Shown piece by piece: positions 1 through 8,739 of a stretch of DNA of 64,000 bases. The DNA is from Roseococcus microcysteis (GTDB taxonomy: Bacteria; Pseudomonadota; Alphaproteobacteria; Acetobacterales; Acetobacteraceae). The notes under the pieces were generated by a model. It was given only the letters and a program-made list of their open reading frames with translations. It was not told the DNA's origin and searched no databases. Made by a program: the position numbers and the translations under genes. Numbering within the stretch: position 1 is the first letter of the stretch; the number at the start of each line of letters is the position of its first letter. The stretch spans positions 682,001 to 746,000 of the forward strand of contig NZ_CP061718.1 in the NCBI RefSeq assembly GCF_014764365.1, given 5' to 3'.

Positions 1-92
1 TCGGGCAGCGTGCCGACATCGTGCGCGTGCTGCCGCACCAGGGCATTCCGGTGATTCGCGCCGTGTGGCGCGGCGGGGAGCGGGTGGCGTGA
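1..92 (+). CDS. phnM: PhnM C-terminus (partial)
   Basis: This is the last 29 codons of a gene entering from the left; the frame begins at base 3 and stops at 90-92. The tail GQRADIVRV...IPVIRAVWRGG has the shape of the C-terminal strand of amidohydrolases, in particular alpha-D-ribose 1-methylphosphonate 5-triphosphate diphosphatase (PhnM) of the C-P lyase pathway. The call rests mainly on the next gene, a DUF1045 protein typical of phn operons, which starts 2 bases after the stop. Another amidohydrolase cannot be excluded from so short a piece. Confidence 0.6.
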   Translation, partial: GQRADIVRVLPHQGIPVIRAVWRGGERVA

Positions 93-94
93 CG

Positions 95-760
95 ATGCGC
101 GCCGCCCTCTACTGGGCGCCGGAGCTGGACGATCCGCTGCACGCGGCGGGCAGCGCCTGGCTGGGGCGCGATGCCGAGACGGGGGCCACCCTGCCCCAGC
201 CCCCCGTCCCCGACCTGCATGCGATCACCGCTGATGCGCGGGGATATGGGCTGCACGCGACACTGAAGCCGCCCTTCCGCCTCGCCACCTCCTATGCCGC
301 GCTGCGCCAGGACGCGGCGGTGTTCGCGGCCCGCACGGCGCCATTCGACCTGCCGCCGCTCGCGGTGATGGATCTGAAGGGGTTTCTGGCCCTGCGGGAG
401 ACGACGCCCTGCCCCGCCCTGCGCGCACTGACCGATGGCGCGGTGGCCGCGCTGGACGCCCATCGCGCGCCCCCATCGGAGGAGGAGCTTGCACGGCGCC
501 GCAAAGCCGGGCTCTCTGCCCGCCAGGAGGCGATGCTGGCGCGCTGGGGCTATCCCTATCTCGAAGAGGATTGGCAGTTCCACGTGACGCTGACGCGCCG
601 CCTCACGCCCGAGGAAACCGCAGTGGTGCGCCCGGCCGCCGCGGCGCATTTCGCAACCGTGGCCGGCCGGGCGCGGCGGGTGCGCGAGGTCTGCCTGTTC
701 ACCCAGGCCGGCCCCGGCGCCCCCTTCCTGATCGCCGAGCGCCTGGCGCTCGGCGGGTAG
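95..760 (+). CDS. DUF1045 phosphonate-metabolism protein (2H phosphoesterase-like)
   Basis: A 221-residue protein carrying the two H-x-T-L signatures of a 2H phosphoesterase fold: HATLKPPF at about residues 54-61 and HVTLTRR at about 163-169. This length and motif pair match the DUF1045 family encoded in C-P lyase (phn) operons. Some family members are thought to act on cyclic ribose phosphates made during phosphonate breakdown, but the exact reaction here is inferred. I chose the ATG at 95 over an in-frame ATG at 65, because the latter lies inside the upstream gene while 95 is almost contiguous with its stop. It is probably the last gene of the operon, since the next gene is on the other strand. 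Confidence 0.85.
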   Translation: MRAALYWAPELDDPLHAAGSAWLGRDAETGATLPQPPVPDLHAITADARGYGLHATLKPPFRLATSYAALRQDAAVFAARTAPFDLPPLAVMDLKGFLALRETTPCPALRALTDGAVAALDAHRAPPSEEELARRRKAGLSARQEAMLARWGYPYLEEDWQFHVTLTRRLTPEETAVVRPAAAAHFATVAGRARRVREVCLFTQAGPGAPFLIAERLALGG

Positions 761-765
761 CCGCC

Positions 766-1341
766 TTACCGCGTGGCGGGGGCGGCGGGCGCACCCGGCT
801 GGCCGGGCTGCCCGGGGCCGCGGCCCTCGCCACGGGGGGCGCGGCGGGGCAGCTCGTCACGGGTGATGGCGCCATCGCCATTCACATCGGCCATGCGGAA
901 GCGCATCTCGGCCGGGGCACGCATCTCCTCCAGCGTCACGACGCCGTCGCGGTTGGCGTCGAGGCCGCGGAAGAGGGCGGCGCGGTGCCGCTGCATGCGC
1001 TCGGCGCGGGGGCCGGCCTCGGGACGACCTTCACGCTGCGGACGGCCCTCGCGCTGCGGGCGGCCCTCACGCTGAGGGAACATGTTGCCGAATTCCTCCA
1101 GCGTGAGCCCGCCGCTGCGGTCGGCATCGGCGGCCTGGAAGCGCTGGGTGATCACACCCCAGGCCTCGTCCCAGGTGATGCGGCCGTCATTGTTGGTGTC
1201 GAGCTGCTGGAACATACGGGCGCCGGGGCCACCGCCCGGACCGGCGCCGGGGCCAGGCTGGGCGAAGGCAACGCCGCCCGCGAGCAGGCCGGCGCCCAGG
1301 ATGGCGGCACCGAACAGGGAGGGAATGCGAAACTGGGCCAT
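766..1341 (-). CDS. Secreted EF-hand calcium-binding protein
   Basis: A 191-residue protein with an N-terminal signal peptide (hydrophobic about residues 8-27, then VAFAQ) and four canonical EF-hand loops starting at D48 (DTNNDGRITWDE), D72 (DADRSGGLTLEE), D128 (DANRDGVVTLEE) and D152 (DVNGDGAITRDE). Between hands 2 and 3 lies a three-fold PQREGR repeat (residues 89-106). The C-terminus is rich in G, P and Q. The role is unknown beyond calcium binding in the periplasm or outside the cell. The ATG at 1341 is preferred because GAGGAG sits just upstream and a normal signal peptide follows. It ends 5 bases from the convergent DUF1045 gene. Confidence 0.8.
   Translation of the reverse strand: MAQFRIPSLFGAAILGAGLLAGGVAFAQPGPGAGPGGGPGARMFQQLDTNNDGRITWDEAWGVITQRFQAADADRSGGLTLEEFGNMFPQREGRPQREGRPQREGRPEAGPRAERMQRHRAALFRGLDANRDGVVTLEEMRAPAEMRFRMADVNGDGAITRDELPRRAPRGEGRGPGQPGQPGAPAAPATR
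1024..1077 (-). repeat. 18-bp coding tandem repeat (three units, PQREGR)
   Basis: Three head-to-tail 18-bp units inside the EF-hand gene encode PQREGR x3 and differ only at a few positions. The repeat lies in the linker between EF-hands 2 and 3, so a unit gained or lost would keep the frame and only change linker length and charge. Confidence 0.75.
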
Positions 1342-1456
1342 GGTGGTCTCCTCAATGCCGGGCGGAATGTTCCGTCCGATGAGCCAACCATGCACCCCGC
1401 TTGTAACGCCTGCGTGGCGAAGCGGGCCCCGGGAGGTGATGAAATGTGACGGGCCC

Positions 1457-1528
1457 TGCCGGGTGTCGGGATTGAACCGACGACCTACCGCTTACAAGGC
1501 GGTTGCTCTACCGCTGAGCTAACCCGGC
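1457..1528 (-). tRNA. tRNA-Thr (anticodon UGU)
   Basis: The reverse complement folds as a 72-nt tRNA. The 7-bp acceptor stem is GCCGGGT/ACCCGGC with discriminator A. The D arm is GCTC-AGCGGTA-GAGC, the anticodon stem ACCGC/GCGGT has loop CTTGTAA (anticodon TGT, threonine), and the T arm GTCGG-TTCAATC-CCGAC follows a 5-nt variable loop. The 3' CCA is not encoded. Confidence 0.95.
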
Positions 1529-1595
1529 CAGGCGCGTCCTTCTACGGCAGGGGGCCATGGGTTGTCAGCAGGCGACGGGCGCGCTTCATGGGGCC

Positions 1596-2384
1596 ATGCG
1601 CCCCAACCGTCCCTCGCCGCGCGCCCGCGGCCCCGCCCACCACCGCCCGGCCGAGGGCCAAAGGGGGAACGCGGAGGGCGTCTGGCTGCACGGCCTGCAC
1701 CCGGTCGCCGCCGCCCTGGCCAACCCCGCCCGCCGCCTGCGCCGCCTGCTGGTGACGCGCGAGGCCGAGCGCGAGCTGGCCGAGCGGGTGCCCAACCCCT
1801 GGCGCATCACGCCCGAACTGGTGGAGCGGGACCGGCTGGCGGCCCTGCTGCCACCCGAATCCGTCCACCAGGGCGCGGCCCTGCTGGTCGAGCCGCTGCC
1901 CGAGCTGTTGTTGGAGAAGGTGCTGGAAGGCTCCACCGGCCCCGTGCTGGTGCTGGACCAGGTGACGGACCCGCGCAATGTCGGCGCCATCCTCCGTTCC
2001 GCCGCCGCCTTCGGCGCGGCGGCGGTGGTGATGCAGGACCGCCATGCCCCACAGGAGACCGGCTCGCTCGCCCGCGCCGCCTCGGGCGCGCTGGAGGTGG
2101 TGCCCATCCTGCGCGAGGTGAACCTCTCCCGCGCCTTGCAGGCCTTGAAGAAGGCCGGGCTCTGGGTGGTGGGGCTGGAGGCGGCGGGGCCCGTCACCCT
2201 CGCGCAATCGGGCTTGCAGGGGCGGCGCGTGGCGCTGGTGCTGGGCGCCGAGGGCGAGGGGCTGCGGCGACTCACGCGCGAGAATTGTGATGAACTCGTC
2301 CGCCTGCCCATCATGCCCGCGATGGAAAGCCTGAACGTCTCGGCCGCCGCGGCCGTGGCGCTCTACGAACTGGTGAGGGAATGA
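1596..2384 (+). CDS. rlmB: 23S rRNA 2'-O-methyltransferase RlmB (SpoU/TrmH family)
   Basis: A 262-residue SPOUT methyltransferase. The N-terminal substrate-binding domain follows a basic leader (about 1-30). The catalytic domain shows the three SpoU motifs in order: NVGAILRSAAAFGA with the conserved N and R, LVLGAEGEGL, and PIMPAMESLNVSAAAAVALYE. This fits RlmB, which methylates G2251 of 23S rRNA using S-adenosylmethionine. The ATG at 1596 gives the normal length; an in-frame ATG at 1557 would add 13 residues. It starts 67 bases from the divergent tRNA gene. Confidence 0.88.
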   Translation: MRPNRPSPRARGPAHHRPAEGQRGNAEGVWLHGLHPVAAALANPARRLRRLLVTREAERELAERVPNPWRITPELVERDRLAALLPPESVHQGAALLVEPLPELLLEKVLEGSTGPVLVLDQVTDPRNVGAILRSAAAFGAAAVVMQDRHAPQETGSLARAASGALEVVPILREVNLSRALQALKKAGLWVVGLEAAGPVTLAQSGLQGRRVALVLGAEGEGLRRLTRENCDELVRLPIMPAMESLNVSAAAAVALYELVRE

Positions 2385-2388
2385 CCGC

Positions 2389-3152
2389 ATGAACGACGCC
2401 GCCGCCATGATTCTCGAAGCCTGGCGCGCCAAGCGGGTGCTGGCCCCGCTGGGCAATGCCGCGCCCCGCACGGAGGCCGAGGGCTATGCCGTGCAGCGCC
2501 GCGTGGCGGAAGCGCAGGGCGCCATCCCGCCCGCGGGCTTCAAGATCGGCGCCACGACGCGGCAGATGCAGGAAATCCTGGGCCTGGGCGGGCCGGCCGC
2601 GGGCTTCGTGCCGGCCAGCTCCATCAATGCCGATGGCCTGAGCGTCGCCTATGCCGACTTCCTGAACGCGGGCGTGGAGTGCGAGGTGGCGGTGCGACTC
2701 GGGCGCGACATGCCCGCCCGCCCCACGACCCGCGAGGCCGCGGCCGAGGCGGTGGCCGAGGTCTTCGCCGCCATCGAGATCGTGGAAAAGCGCTATGGCG
2801 ATCTGGGGCAGCTCGGCACGCCCACGCTGATCGCGGATCAGGTCTTCCATGCCTCGGGCGTGCTGGGCGCGCCGGTGACGGATTGGCGCGCGCTGGATCT
2901 GGGCGCCGCGCGGGGCGAGCTGCGCGTGGACGGCCAGGTGCGTGGGTCGGGCCACGGGCGCGATCTGCTGGGCCATCCGCTGGAGGCGCTGGCCTGGCTC
3001 GCGGGCTCGGGCGCCGCGCGGGAATTCGGGGGCTGAAGGCGGGACAGGTGGTCTGGCTGGGCTCCGTGACCCCGCCGATCTGGTTGGGCGGACCCTGCGC
3101 GGTGGAGGTGGAGTTCGACCTGCTGGGCCGGGTGACGCTGCGCTTCACCTGA
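2389..3152 (+). pseudogene. 2-keto-4-pentenoate hydratase-type protein, frame-broken
   Basis: The frame from ATG 2389 encodes a protein of the fumarylacetoacetate hydrolase / 2-keto-4-pentenoate hydratase (MhpD) superfamily, but stops early at 3036 after ...AAREFGG. The missing C-terminus (LKAGQVVWLGSV...VEVEFDLLGRVTL) continues in another frame to 3152. Adding one G to the five-G run at 3028-3032 fuses the two parts into one 254-residue protein, the normal family length. Catalytic-type features are present (FKIG near residue 51, a VECEVAVRLGRD strand with metal-ligand acids, and AAIEIVEKRY). It begins 4 bases after rlmB. Whether the break is real or a sequencing error is not decidable here. 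Confidence 0.7.
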
Positions 3153-3258
3153 GGCGTGTTTACCCGGCGTTAACGCCCGGCATGGGATGTGGTGGCGAGG
3201 AGCCGAACCGGCCCGAGTGACCAGCCGCCAGAAGGGCGGGCAGCAGGAATAGCCCCCC

Positions 3259-3486
3259 ATGTCTTCGCCGGACTGGAAGCATTTGCCCGACGAACTCCAG
3301 CTTGTCCTGGCGCGCGAAGCCCTGCGCCGCGCCGCGGAAACCCTCGCCGAACACGCCGAACTCCTGGCCTTCGAAATGGAGGGCGGCATGTTGCAGGACC
3401 GCGGCGGGCCGGATGCGTTGCGCCTTTTCGCCTCCGTGGTGCGGGCCACCAGCACCGACAGCCTGGGGCCGGTCGGCCACGCCTGA
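3259..3486 (+). CDS. Small hypothetical protein (75 aa)
   Basis: A 75-residue, mostly helical acidic protein (MSSPDWKHLPDELQLVLARE...) with no family I recognise. The composition is normal for a cytoplasmic protein (E/A/L-rich helix about residues 10-45), and there is no signal peptide or membrane segment. It lies alone between the broken hydratase gene and the first ABC operon. Its coding status is inferred from amino-acid composition and a free-standing frame; the function is unknown. Confidence 0.5.
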   Translation: MSSPDWKHLPDELQLVLAREALRRAAETLAEHAELLAFEMEGGMLQDRGGPDALRLFASVVRATSTDSLGPVGHA

Positions 3487-3585
3487 GGGCCCCCGCCCTC
3501 GCTTGTGCTTCCGCCCGACAACGTCCTAACCTCCGCACCGGGAGTTCGACGCCACGCACCGGCCACGCACCGGAGGTGGACGAGC

Positions 3586-5193
3586 ATGGAATTCAATCGG
3601 AGACAGGGCCTCGCCGCCGCGGGCGGACTTGCCATGGGCGCAACCCTGCCTGCGGGCGAGGCCTCGGCCCAGACGCGCGCCGAGACGCTGCGCTATGTGA
3701 CGGGCAACACCGTCAACTCGCTCGACCCGAGCGTGCCCGGCTCCACGCGCGAGAGCTTCGGCCTCAGCATGAATGTCTATGACCGCCTGGCCGCCTTCGG
3801 CCGCAAGCGGCTGGGCGACAACTGGGTCTTCGACCACAACGACATCCGCGGCGAGCTGGCCGAGCGCATTGACCGCAGCCCGGACGGCCGCACCTTCACC
3901 TTCCACATCCGGCAGGGGGCCACATGGCATGACGGCACGCCCGTCACCGCCGAGGATGTGAAGTGGTCGCTGGACCGCGCCGTCTCCGCCCGTTCGCTGG
4001 CGCCGCCGCAGATGTCCACGGGCTCCATCACCAGCCCCGAGCAGTTCCGAATCGCCGGGCCGCGCGTGGTGGAGATGATGGTGGAGCGGCCGGACCGCCT
4101 CGCGCTGTCCAACATGTGCGTGCCCTACGCCATCATGATCAACTCCACCCTCGCCAAGCGTCACGCGACCACGGACGACCCCTGGGCGCTGAACTGGCTG
4201 AAGGACAATTCGGCCGCCGGCGGCGCCTATATCGTGGAGCAGCACCGCCCCGGCACCCAGACCATCCTGCGCCGCAACGACAACTGGCGGGGCGGCGAGC
4301 AGCCGGGCTTCCGCCGCGTCATCGTGCAGACCGTGCCGGAGGTGGCGACGCGCGCGAACCTGGTGGAACGCGGCGATGCCGACCTCTCCATTGATCTGCA
4401 GCCGAGCGATGTCGCGGCGCTGGCGCAGCGCGGGCGGGTGAAGGTGGTCTCGGTGCCGCAGACCAATGGCTTCACGCACATCTCCATGAACAACACCATG
4501 GCGCCCTTCGACGATGTGAAGGTGCGCCAGGCCATCGCCGCCGCCCTGCCCTACCAGGACATGTTCCAGGCGGCGCTGTTCAGCCGCGGCCGCGCGCTGT
4601 TCGGCGCGGACTGGACCACGACGCCGCCCAATTCGGACTTCCCGCAGCCCATGCCGCTGCACACCAACCTGGAACGCGCACGGGAATTGCTGCGCGAATC
4701 GGGGCACCCGAACGGGTTCTCGACCACCTTCACCATCGGCACGGGCGTCTCGGCCTGGGCGGAGCCGATGGCGGCGCTGATCAAGGAATCGCTCGCGCGG
4801 ATCAACATCAATGTGGACATCCGCAAGCTGCCCGACGCGCAGTTCAACACGGGCCAGGCCGAACGCACCCTGCCATTCTACACCGAGGCCGGCACGGCCT
4901 GGCTGCCGGCGCCGGACTACTTCTTCCGCCTCTACTTCACGCGGCCGCAGCGCTGGAACTTCGCCAGCTTCAACAATGAGGAAATCAACGCCCTGACGCG
5001 CGAGGCGCAGTTCGAGACGGATGCCGCCCGCTACGACGCCGCCTGCAAGCGCATGATCGAGATCCTCGCCGCCGAGGTGCCCCTGATCCTCGCCTGGCAG
5101 CCGCTGCACGAGGCGGTGATGGCCCGCAACATCGAGGGCTACACCTACTGGTTCTACCGGCAGGCGGATTTCCGCGACCTCAAGCGTGTCTGA
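3586..5193 (+). CDS. ABC transporter substrate-binding protein, family 5 (peptide/nickel type)
   Basis: A 535-residue periplasmic binding protein of the SBP_bac_5 (DppA/OppA) family. A Tat-like leader (NRRQGLAAAGG...ASAQ) covers about the first 29 residues. The family core follows, with LDPS near the start, GRTFTFHIRQGATWHDG and TAEDVKWSLDRA. GGAGG-type RBS (GGAGGT at 3573-3578) lies just upstream of ATG 3586; a longer frame from 3505 lacks this. It heads a four-gene operon (binding protein, two permeases, fused ATPase). Family members bind peptides but also opines, glycosides and many other solutes, so the substrate is not predicted. Confidence 0.88.
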   Translation: MEFNRRQGLAAAGGLAMGATLPAGEASAQTRAETLRYVTGNTVNSLDPSVPGSTRESFGLSMNVYDRLAAFGRKRLGDNWVFDHNDIRGELAERIDRSPDGRTFTFHIRQGATWHDGTPVTAEDVKWSLDRAVSARSLAPPQMSTGSITSPEQFRIAGPRVVEMMVERPDRLALSNMCVPYAIMINSTLAKRHATTDDPWALNWLKDNSAAGGAYIVEQHRPGTQTILRRNDNWRGGEQPGFRRVIVQTVPEVATRANLVERGDADLSIDLQPSDVAALAQRGRVKVVSVPQTNGFTHISMNNTMAPFDDVKVRQAIAAALPYQDMFQAALFSRGRALFGADWTTTPPNSDFPQPMPLHTNLERARELLRESGHPNGFSTTFTIGTGVSAWAEPMAALIKESLARININVDIRKLPDAQFNTGQAERTLPFYTEAGTAWLPAPDYFFRLYFTRPQRWNFASFNNEEINALTREAQFETDAARYDAACKRMIEILAAEVPLILAWQPLHEAVMARNIEGYTYWFYRQADFRDLKRV

Positions 5194-6247
5194 CGCCGCG
5201 CAGCCCGCGCCGCGCGGGGGCAAGTGGGGCGCGGTGGGGCGGCGGGTGGGTGTGCGCCTGCTCTCCGCCGTGCCCGCGCTGTTCGGCGTGCTGATCTTCA
5301 CCTTCCTGCTGATGCGCGTCCTGCCCGGCGACCCGGCGGTGTTCTTCGCCGCCGGCGCCAATGCGGGCCAGGCGGAGATCGACATGGTGCGCGAGCAGAT
5401 GGGCCTCGACCGGCCCATGCATGAACAGCTGGTGCGCTACCTCTGGGACATCACCCGGGGCAATCTCGGCAATTCCATGACCACGGGGCAGCCCGTGCGG
5501 ACGGATCTGATCGAGCGGCTGCCGGCTTCGCTGGAACTGACCTTCTCGGCGCTGCTGCTGGCGTTGAGCCTCGCCCTGCCGCTGGGCATCGTGGCGGCGC
5601 TGCGGCCGGGCACGTTGGTGGACCATGTCGTGCGCTTCCTCTGCACGCTGGGCGTCTGCGTGCCGACCTTCGTCTCCGGCCTGCTGCTGATCTATGTCTT
5701 CTACTATTTGCTGGCCTGGGCGCCGGACCCGACGGGGCGGCTCGACATCTTCGCGGCCACGCCGCCCGAGATCACGGGCTTTCTCCTCATTGACTTCGCG
5801 CTGGTGGGGGATTGGGAGGGCTGGCGAGCCGCGGCGGGGCAGTTGATCCTGCCCGCTTCGACTATGGCGCTCTTCGTCCTGGCGCCGCTGGCGCGCATGA
5901 CGCGCGCCTCGATGCTGGCCGTGCTGGGCAGTGATTTCGTGCGGACGGCGAAGTCGCTCGGCCTGTCGAACTGGCGCATCATCGTGGTCTATGCGCTGCG
6001 GAATGCGCTGCTGCCGGTGCTGACCATCTCGGGCATCGTCTTCTCGACCATGCTGGGCGCCAATGTGCTCGTGGAGAAGGTGTTCTCCTGGCCCGGCGTG
6101 GCCTCCTACGCGCTGGATGCGCTGCTGGCCTCGGACTACGCGCCGGTGCAAGGCTTCGTGCTGCTGATGGCGACCATCTTCGTCATGGTGAACCTGTTGA
6201 TCGACATTCTCTACGGCGTGGCCGACCCACGGGCCTCGGTGGCATGA
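5186..6247 (+). CDS. ABC transporter permease, DppB type
   Basis: A 353-residue inner-membrane permease with an N-terminal transmembrane helix (VRLLSAVPALFGVLIFTFLL), the conserved LPGDPA segment, and the binding-protein-dependent permease domain. The EAA-type ATPase contact loop is KSLGLSNWRIIVVYALRNALLP. It starts at a GTG that overlaps the last 8 bases of the binding-protein gene, indicating translational coupling. It pairs with the following DppC-type permease. An insert of about 35 residues (WAPDPTGRLDIF...DWEGW) precedes the EAA loop. Confidence 0.87.
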   Translation: MSDAAQPAPRGGKWGAVGRRVGVRLLSAVPALFGVLIFTFLLMRVLPGDPAVFFAAGANAGQAEIDMVREQMGLDRPMHEQLVRYLWDITRGNLGNSMTTGQPVRTDLIERLPASLELTFSALLLALSLALPLGIVAALRPGTLVDHVVRFLCTLGVCVPTFVSGLLLIYVFYYLLAWAPDPTGRLDIFAATPPEITGFLLIDFALVGDWEGWRAAAGQLILPASTMALFVLAPLARMTRASMLAVLGSDFVRTAKSLGLSNWRIIVVYALRNALLPVLTISGIVFSTMLGANVLVEKVFSWPGVASYALDALLASDYAPVQGFVLLMATIFVMVNLLIDILYGVADPRASVA

Positions 6248-7089
6248 GCGCCACCCTGCGCCATGTGGGCTGGGTGCTGCGCGGCAACCTGGTGACGGCG
6301 ACGGCCGCCACCGGGGCCACGCTGCTGATCCTGGTGGCCTTCTTCGCCCCCTGGCTGGCGCCCTATGACCCCATCGCCTCCAACGTGCCCAATGCCCTGC
6401 AACCGCCCAGCGCGGCGCATTGGGCCGGCACCGACCAACTGGGCCGGGACGTGTTCAGCCGCATCCTCCATGGCACGCGCGTGGACCTCGCCATCGCCTT
6501 CTCGGCGGTCAGCCTCTCCTTCGTGATCGGCGCGGTGGTGGGCAGTTTCTGCGGCTATGTGGGCGGCGCGCTGGACCGCGTGGTGGGGCGCCTCGTGGAC
6601 GTGCTGATGGCCTTCCCGCTCTTCGTGCTGGCCATGGCGCTGGTGGCGGCGCTGGGCAATTCCATCGAGAACATCATCCTCGCCACCGCCTTCATCAACC
6701 TGCCTTTCTACATCCGCTTCGCCCGCGCCGAGGTGAATGTCCGCCGCAACCTGGGCTGGGTGGAGGCCGCGCGCGCCTCGGGCGACAGCGATCTCTCGGT
6801 GGTGCTGCGCTTCCTGCTGCCCAATGTGCTGCCGGCCATGGCGGTGCAGATTTCGCTCAACCTCGGCTGGGCCATCCTGAACGCGGCGGGGCTTTCCTTC
6901 ATCGGGCTCGGCATCACGCCGCCCACGCCGGAATGGGGCATCATGGTCGCCGAGGGCGCGCGTTTCATCACCTCCGGCCATTGGTGGCTGGTGGGCTTTC
7001 CGGGACTGGCGCTGATGCTGTCGGTGCTGTGCTTCAACCTGCTGGGCGATGGGCTGCGCGACATCCTCGACCCCAGGATGCGGACATGA
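6244..7089 (+). CDS. ABC transporter permease, DppC type
   Basis: A 281-residue permease with the N-terminal helix and periplasmic APYDP segment typical of DppC/OppC, the HWAGTDQLGRDVFSRILHG motif, and the EAA loop EAARASGDSDLSVVLRFLLPN. It overlaps the upstream permease by 4 bases (ATGA) and the downstream ATPase gene by 4 bases, so the set is clearly co-translated. It forms the second half of the membrane channel of this importer. Confidence 0.88.
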   Translation: MSATLRHVGWVLRGNLVTATAATGATLLILVAFFAPWLAPYDPIASNVPNALQPPSAAHWAGTDQLGRDVFSRILHGTRVDLAIAFSAVSLSFVIGAVVGSFCGYVGGALDRVVGRLVDVLMAFPLFVLAMALVAALGNSIENIILATAFINLPFYIRFARAEVNVRRNLGWVEAARASGDSDLSVVLRFLLPNVLPAMAVQISLNLGWAILNAAGLSFIGLGITPPTPEWGIMVAEGARFITSGHWWLVGFPGLALMLSVLCFNLLGDGLRDILDPRMRT

Positions 7090-8732
7090 CCGCGCCGCTG
7101 CTGGAGGTCGAGGACCTTCACATCCGCTTCTCCACCAGGCGCGGCCCGGTGGAGGCGGTGCGTGGCGTCTCCCTGCAACTGGCGCCTGGCGAGACGCTGG
7201 GCGTGGTGGGCGAAAGCGGTTCGGGCAAGTCGGTCACGGCCTATGCGGTGACGCATCTGCTCGACCGCGCGGGCAGCATCACGGGGGGCCGCATCCGGTT
7301 CCGCGGGCGCGACATCACCCGCGCCGGGCGGCACGAACTGCGCGAATTGCGCGGCAATGCCATGTCCATGATCTTCCAGAACCCGCGCGGGGCGCTGAAC
7401 CCCATCCGCACCGTGGGTCGCCAGATCGGCGATGTGCTGCGCGCCCACAACCCGATTTCGGCGGCGGATGCCCGCGCCCGCGCGCTCGACCTGCTGCGCG
7501 CCGTGCTGATCCGCGACCCGGAGGGCAATCTCGACGCCTATCCGCACGAACTCTCGGGCGGCATGTGCCAGCGCGTGATGATCGCCATGGCGATCGCCTG
7601 CGAACCCGCGCTGATGATCGCGGACGAGCCTACCACGGGCCTCGACGTCACCACCCAGAAGACGGTGATGGATCTGCTGGCCCGCATCACGGCCGAGCGC
7701 GGCATGGCCATGATCCTGATCACGCATGACCTCGGCCTCGCCGCGCAATATTGCCGGCGCGTCGCGGTGATGGAGCGTGGCCTGGTGGTGGAGGAAGGTG
7801 CGGCGGCGCGGCTCTTCCAGGCGCCGGTCCATCCCTATACGCGCCGGCTGATCGCGGCCTCGCCCACGCGCACCTCGACCGTGGCCGACCTGGTGGAAGG
7901 CGATGCCCCGCCCCCACCCTGCCATAGGCCCCGCGCCCCCGGCACGCCGCCGCTGCTGGAGGTGCAGGGGCTGTCCAAGCAATATGCCCGCACCCGCGCG
8001 GTGGACGACGTCTCCTTCACGCTGGAGCCAGGGGAAAGCTTGGGCCTGGTGGGCGAAAGCGGCTCGGGCAAGAGCACCATCTCGCGCCTCATCTGCCGGT
8101 TGATAGACCCCACGGCGGGGGAGATCATGTTCGACGGCCACTCCATCGCGGCCACGCCCGCGCGGCATTTTCACAAGGCGCCGCAGCGCCGCGACATCCA
8201 GATCGTCTTCCAGGACCCGACCGACAGCCTCAATCCGCGCTTCAGCGCCTTCGACAGCATCGCCCACCCGCTGCGCCGGCTGGACCGCCTGCCGTCCGAG
8301 GCCGCGCTGCGCGCGCGTGTGGAGGAATGCGCCGAGCGCTGCGGCCTGCCGCGCGAGCTGCTGGACCGCTTCCCGCACCAGCTCTCGGGCGGGCAGAAGG
8401 CGCGGGTGGGCATCGCGCGCGCCATCGCCACGCGCCCGCGCCTGCTGGTGCTGGATGAGCCGACGGCCGCGCTGGACGTCTCGGTGCAGGCGGTGATCCT
8501 GAAGCTGCTGGACGATCTGCGGCGCGAGGACGGGCTGGGCTATCTCTTCGTCAGCCACGATCTCAATGTGGTGCGGATGATGTGTGAGCGCACCATCGTC
8601 CTGCGCCAAGGCCGCATCGTGGAACAGGGGCCGAGCGCCGCCCTCTTTGCGGCACCCCAGGCCGCCTACACGCGGGAACTATTGGCCGCCATCCCGCATT
8701 TCGACCCGGAGGCCATGCGGGAGCCGGCCTGA
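7086..8732 (+). CDS. Fused dual ATP-binding protein of a peptide-type ABC importer
   Basis: A 548-residue protein with two complete ABC ATPase domains in tandem. Domain 1 (about 1-260) has Walker A GESGSGKS at 42-49, signature LSGGM and Walker [13 protein letters not shown]. Domain 2 has a second [13 protein letters not shown] and [12 protein letters not shown]. It fuses the DppD and DppF subunits in one chain, as in GsiA/YejF-type proteins, so the operon needs no further ATPase. The start is ATG 7086, overlapping the permease stop. The interdomain linker is short and proline-rich, and the DppD-type Cys-rich C-terminal motif is absent. Confidence 0.9.
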   Translation: MTAPLLEVEDLHIRFSTRRGPVEAVRGVSLQLAPGETLGVVGESGSGKSVTAYAVTHLLDRAGSITGGRIRFRGRDITRAGRHELRELRGNAMSMIFQNPRGALNPIRTVGRQIGDVLRAHNPISAADARARALDLLRAVLIRDPEGNLDAYPHELSGGMCQRVMIAMAIACEPALMIADEPTTGLDVTTQKTVMDLLARITAERGMAMILITHDLGLAAQYCRRVAVMERGLVVEEGAAARLFQAPVHPYTRRLIAASPTRTSTVADLVEGDAPPPPCHRPRAPGTPPLLEVQGLSKQYARTRAVDDVSFTLEPGESLGLVGESGSGKSTISRLICRLIDPTAGEIMFDGHSIAATPARHFHKAPQRRDIQIVFQDPTDSLNPRFSAFDSIAHPLRRLDRLPSEAALRARVEECAERCGLPRELLDRFPHQLSGGQKARVGIARAIATRPRLLVLDEPTAALDVSVQAVILKLLDDLRREDGLGYLFVSHDLNVVRMMCERTIVLRQGRIVEQGPSAALFAAPQAAYTRELLAAIPHFDPEAMREPA

Positions 8733-8739
8733 GCCGGCT
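8722..8739. other. Hairpin shared by two convergent operons
   Basis: The bases AGCCGGC - CTGA - GCCGGCT form a perfect 7-bp stem with a 4-base loop. The plus-strand TGA stop (8730-8732) lies in and beside the loop, and the minus-strand TAG stop (8738-8740) overlaps the distal arm. There is no T-tract, so it is not a classical intrinsic terminator, but its position between the stops of convergent operons fits a bidirectional RNA 3'-end structure. Confidence 0.5.

Noticed and set aside
3028-3036. Programmed -1 ribosomal frameshift in the hydratase gene
   Set aside because: There is no good slippery heptamer: sliding back on C-GGG-GGC would pair the P-site tRNA with CGG. No downstream stem or pseudoknot is evident, and other genes break in the same way at G/C runs.
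6420-7085. N-terminal extension of the fused ATPase over the permease gene
   Set aside because: The frame is open but overlaps the permease coding sequence; the ATPase domain begins normally at ATG 7086, which overlaps the permease stop.
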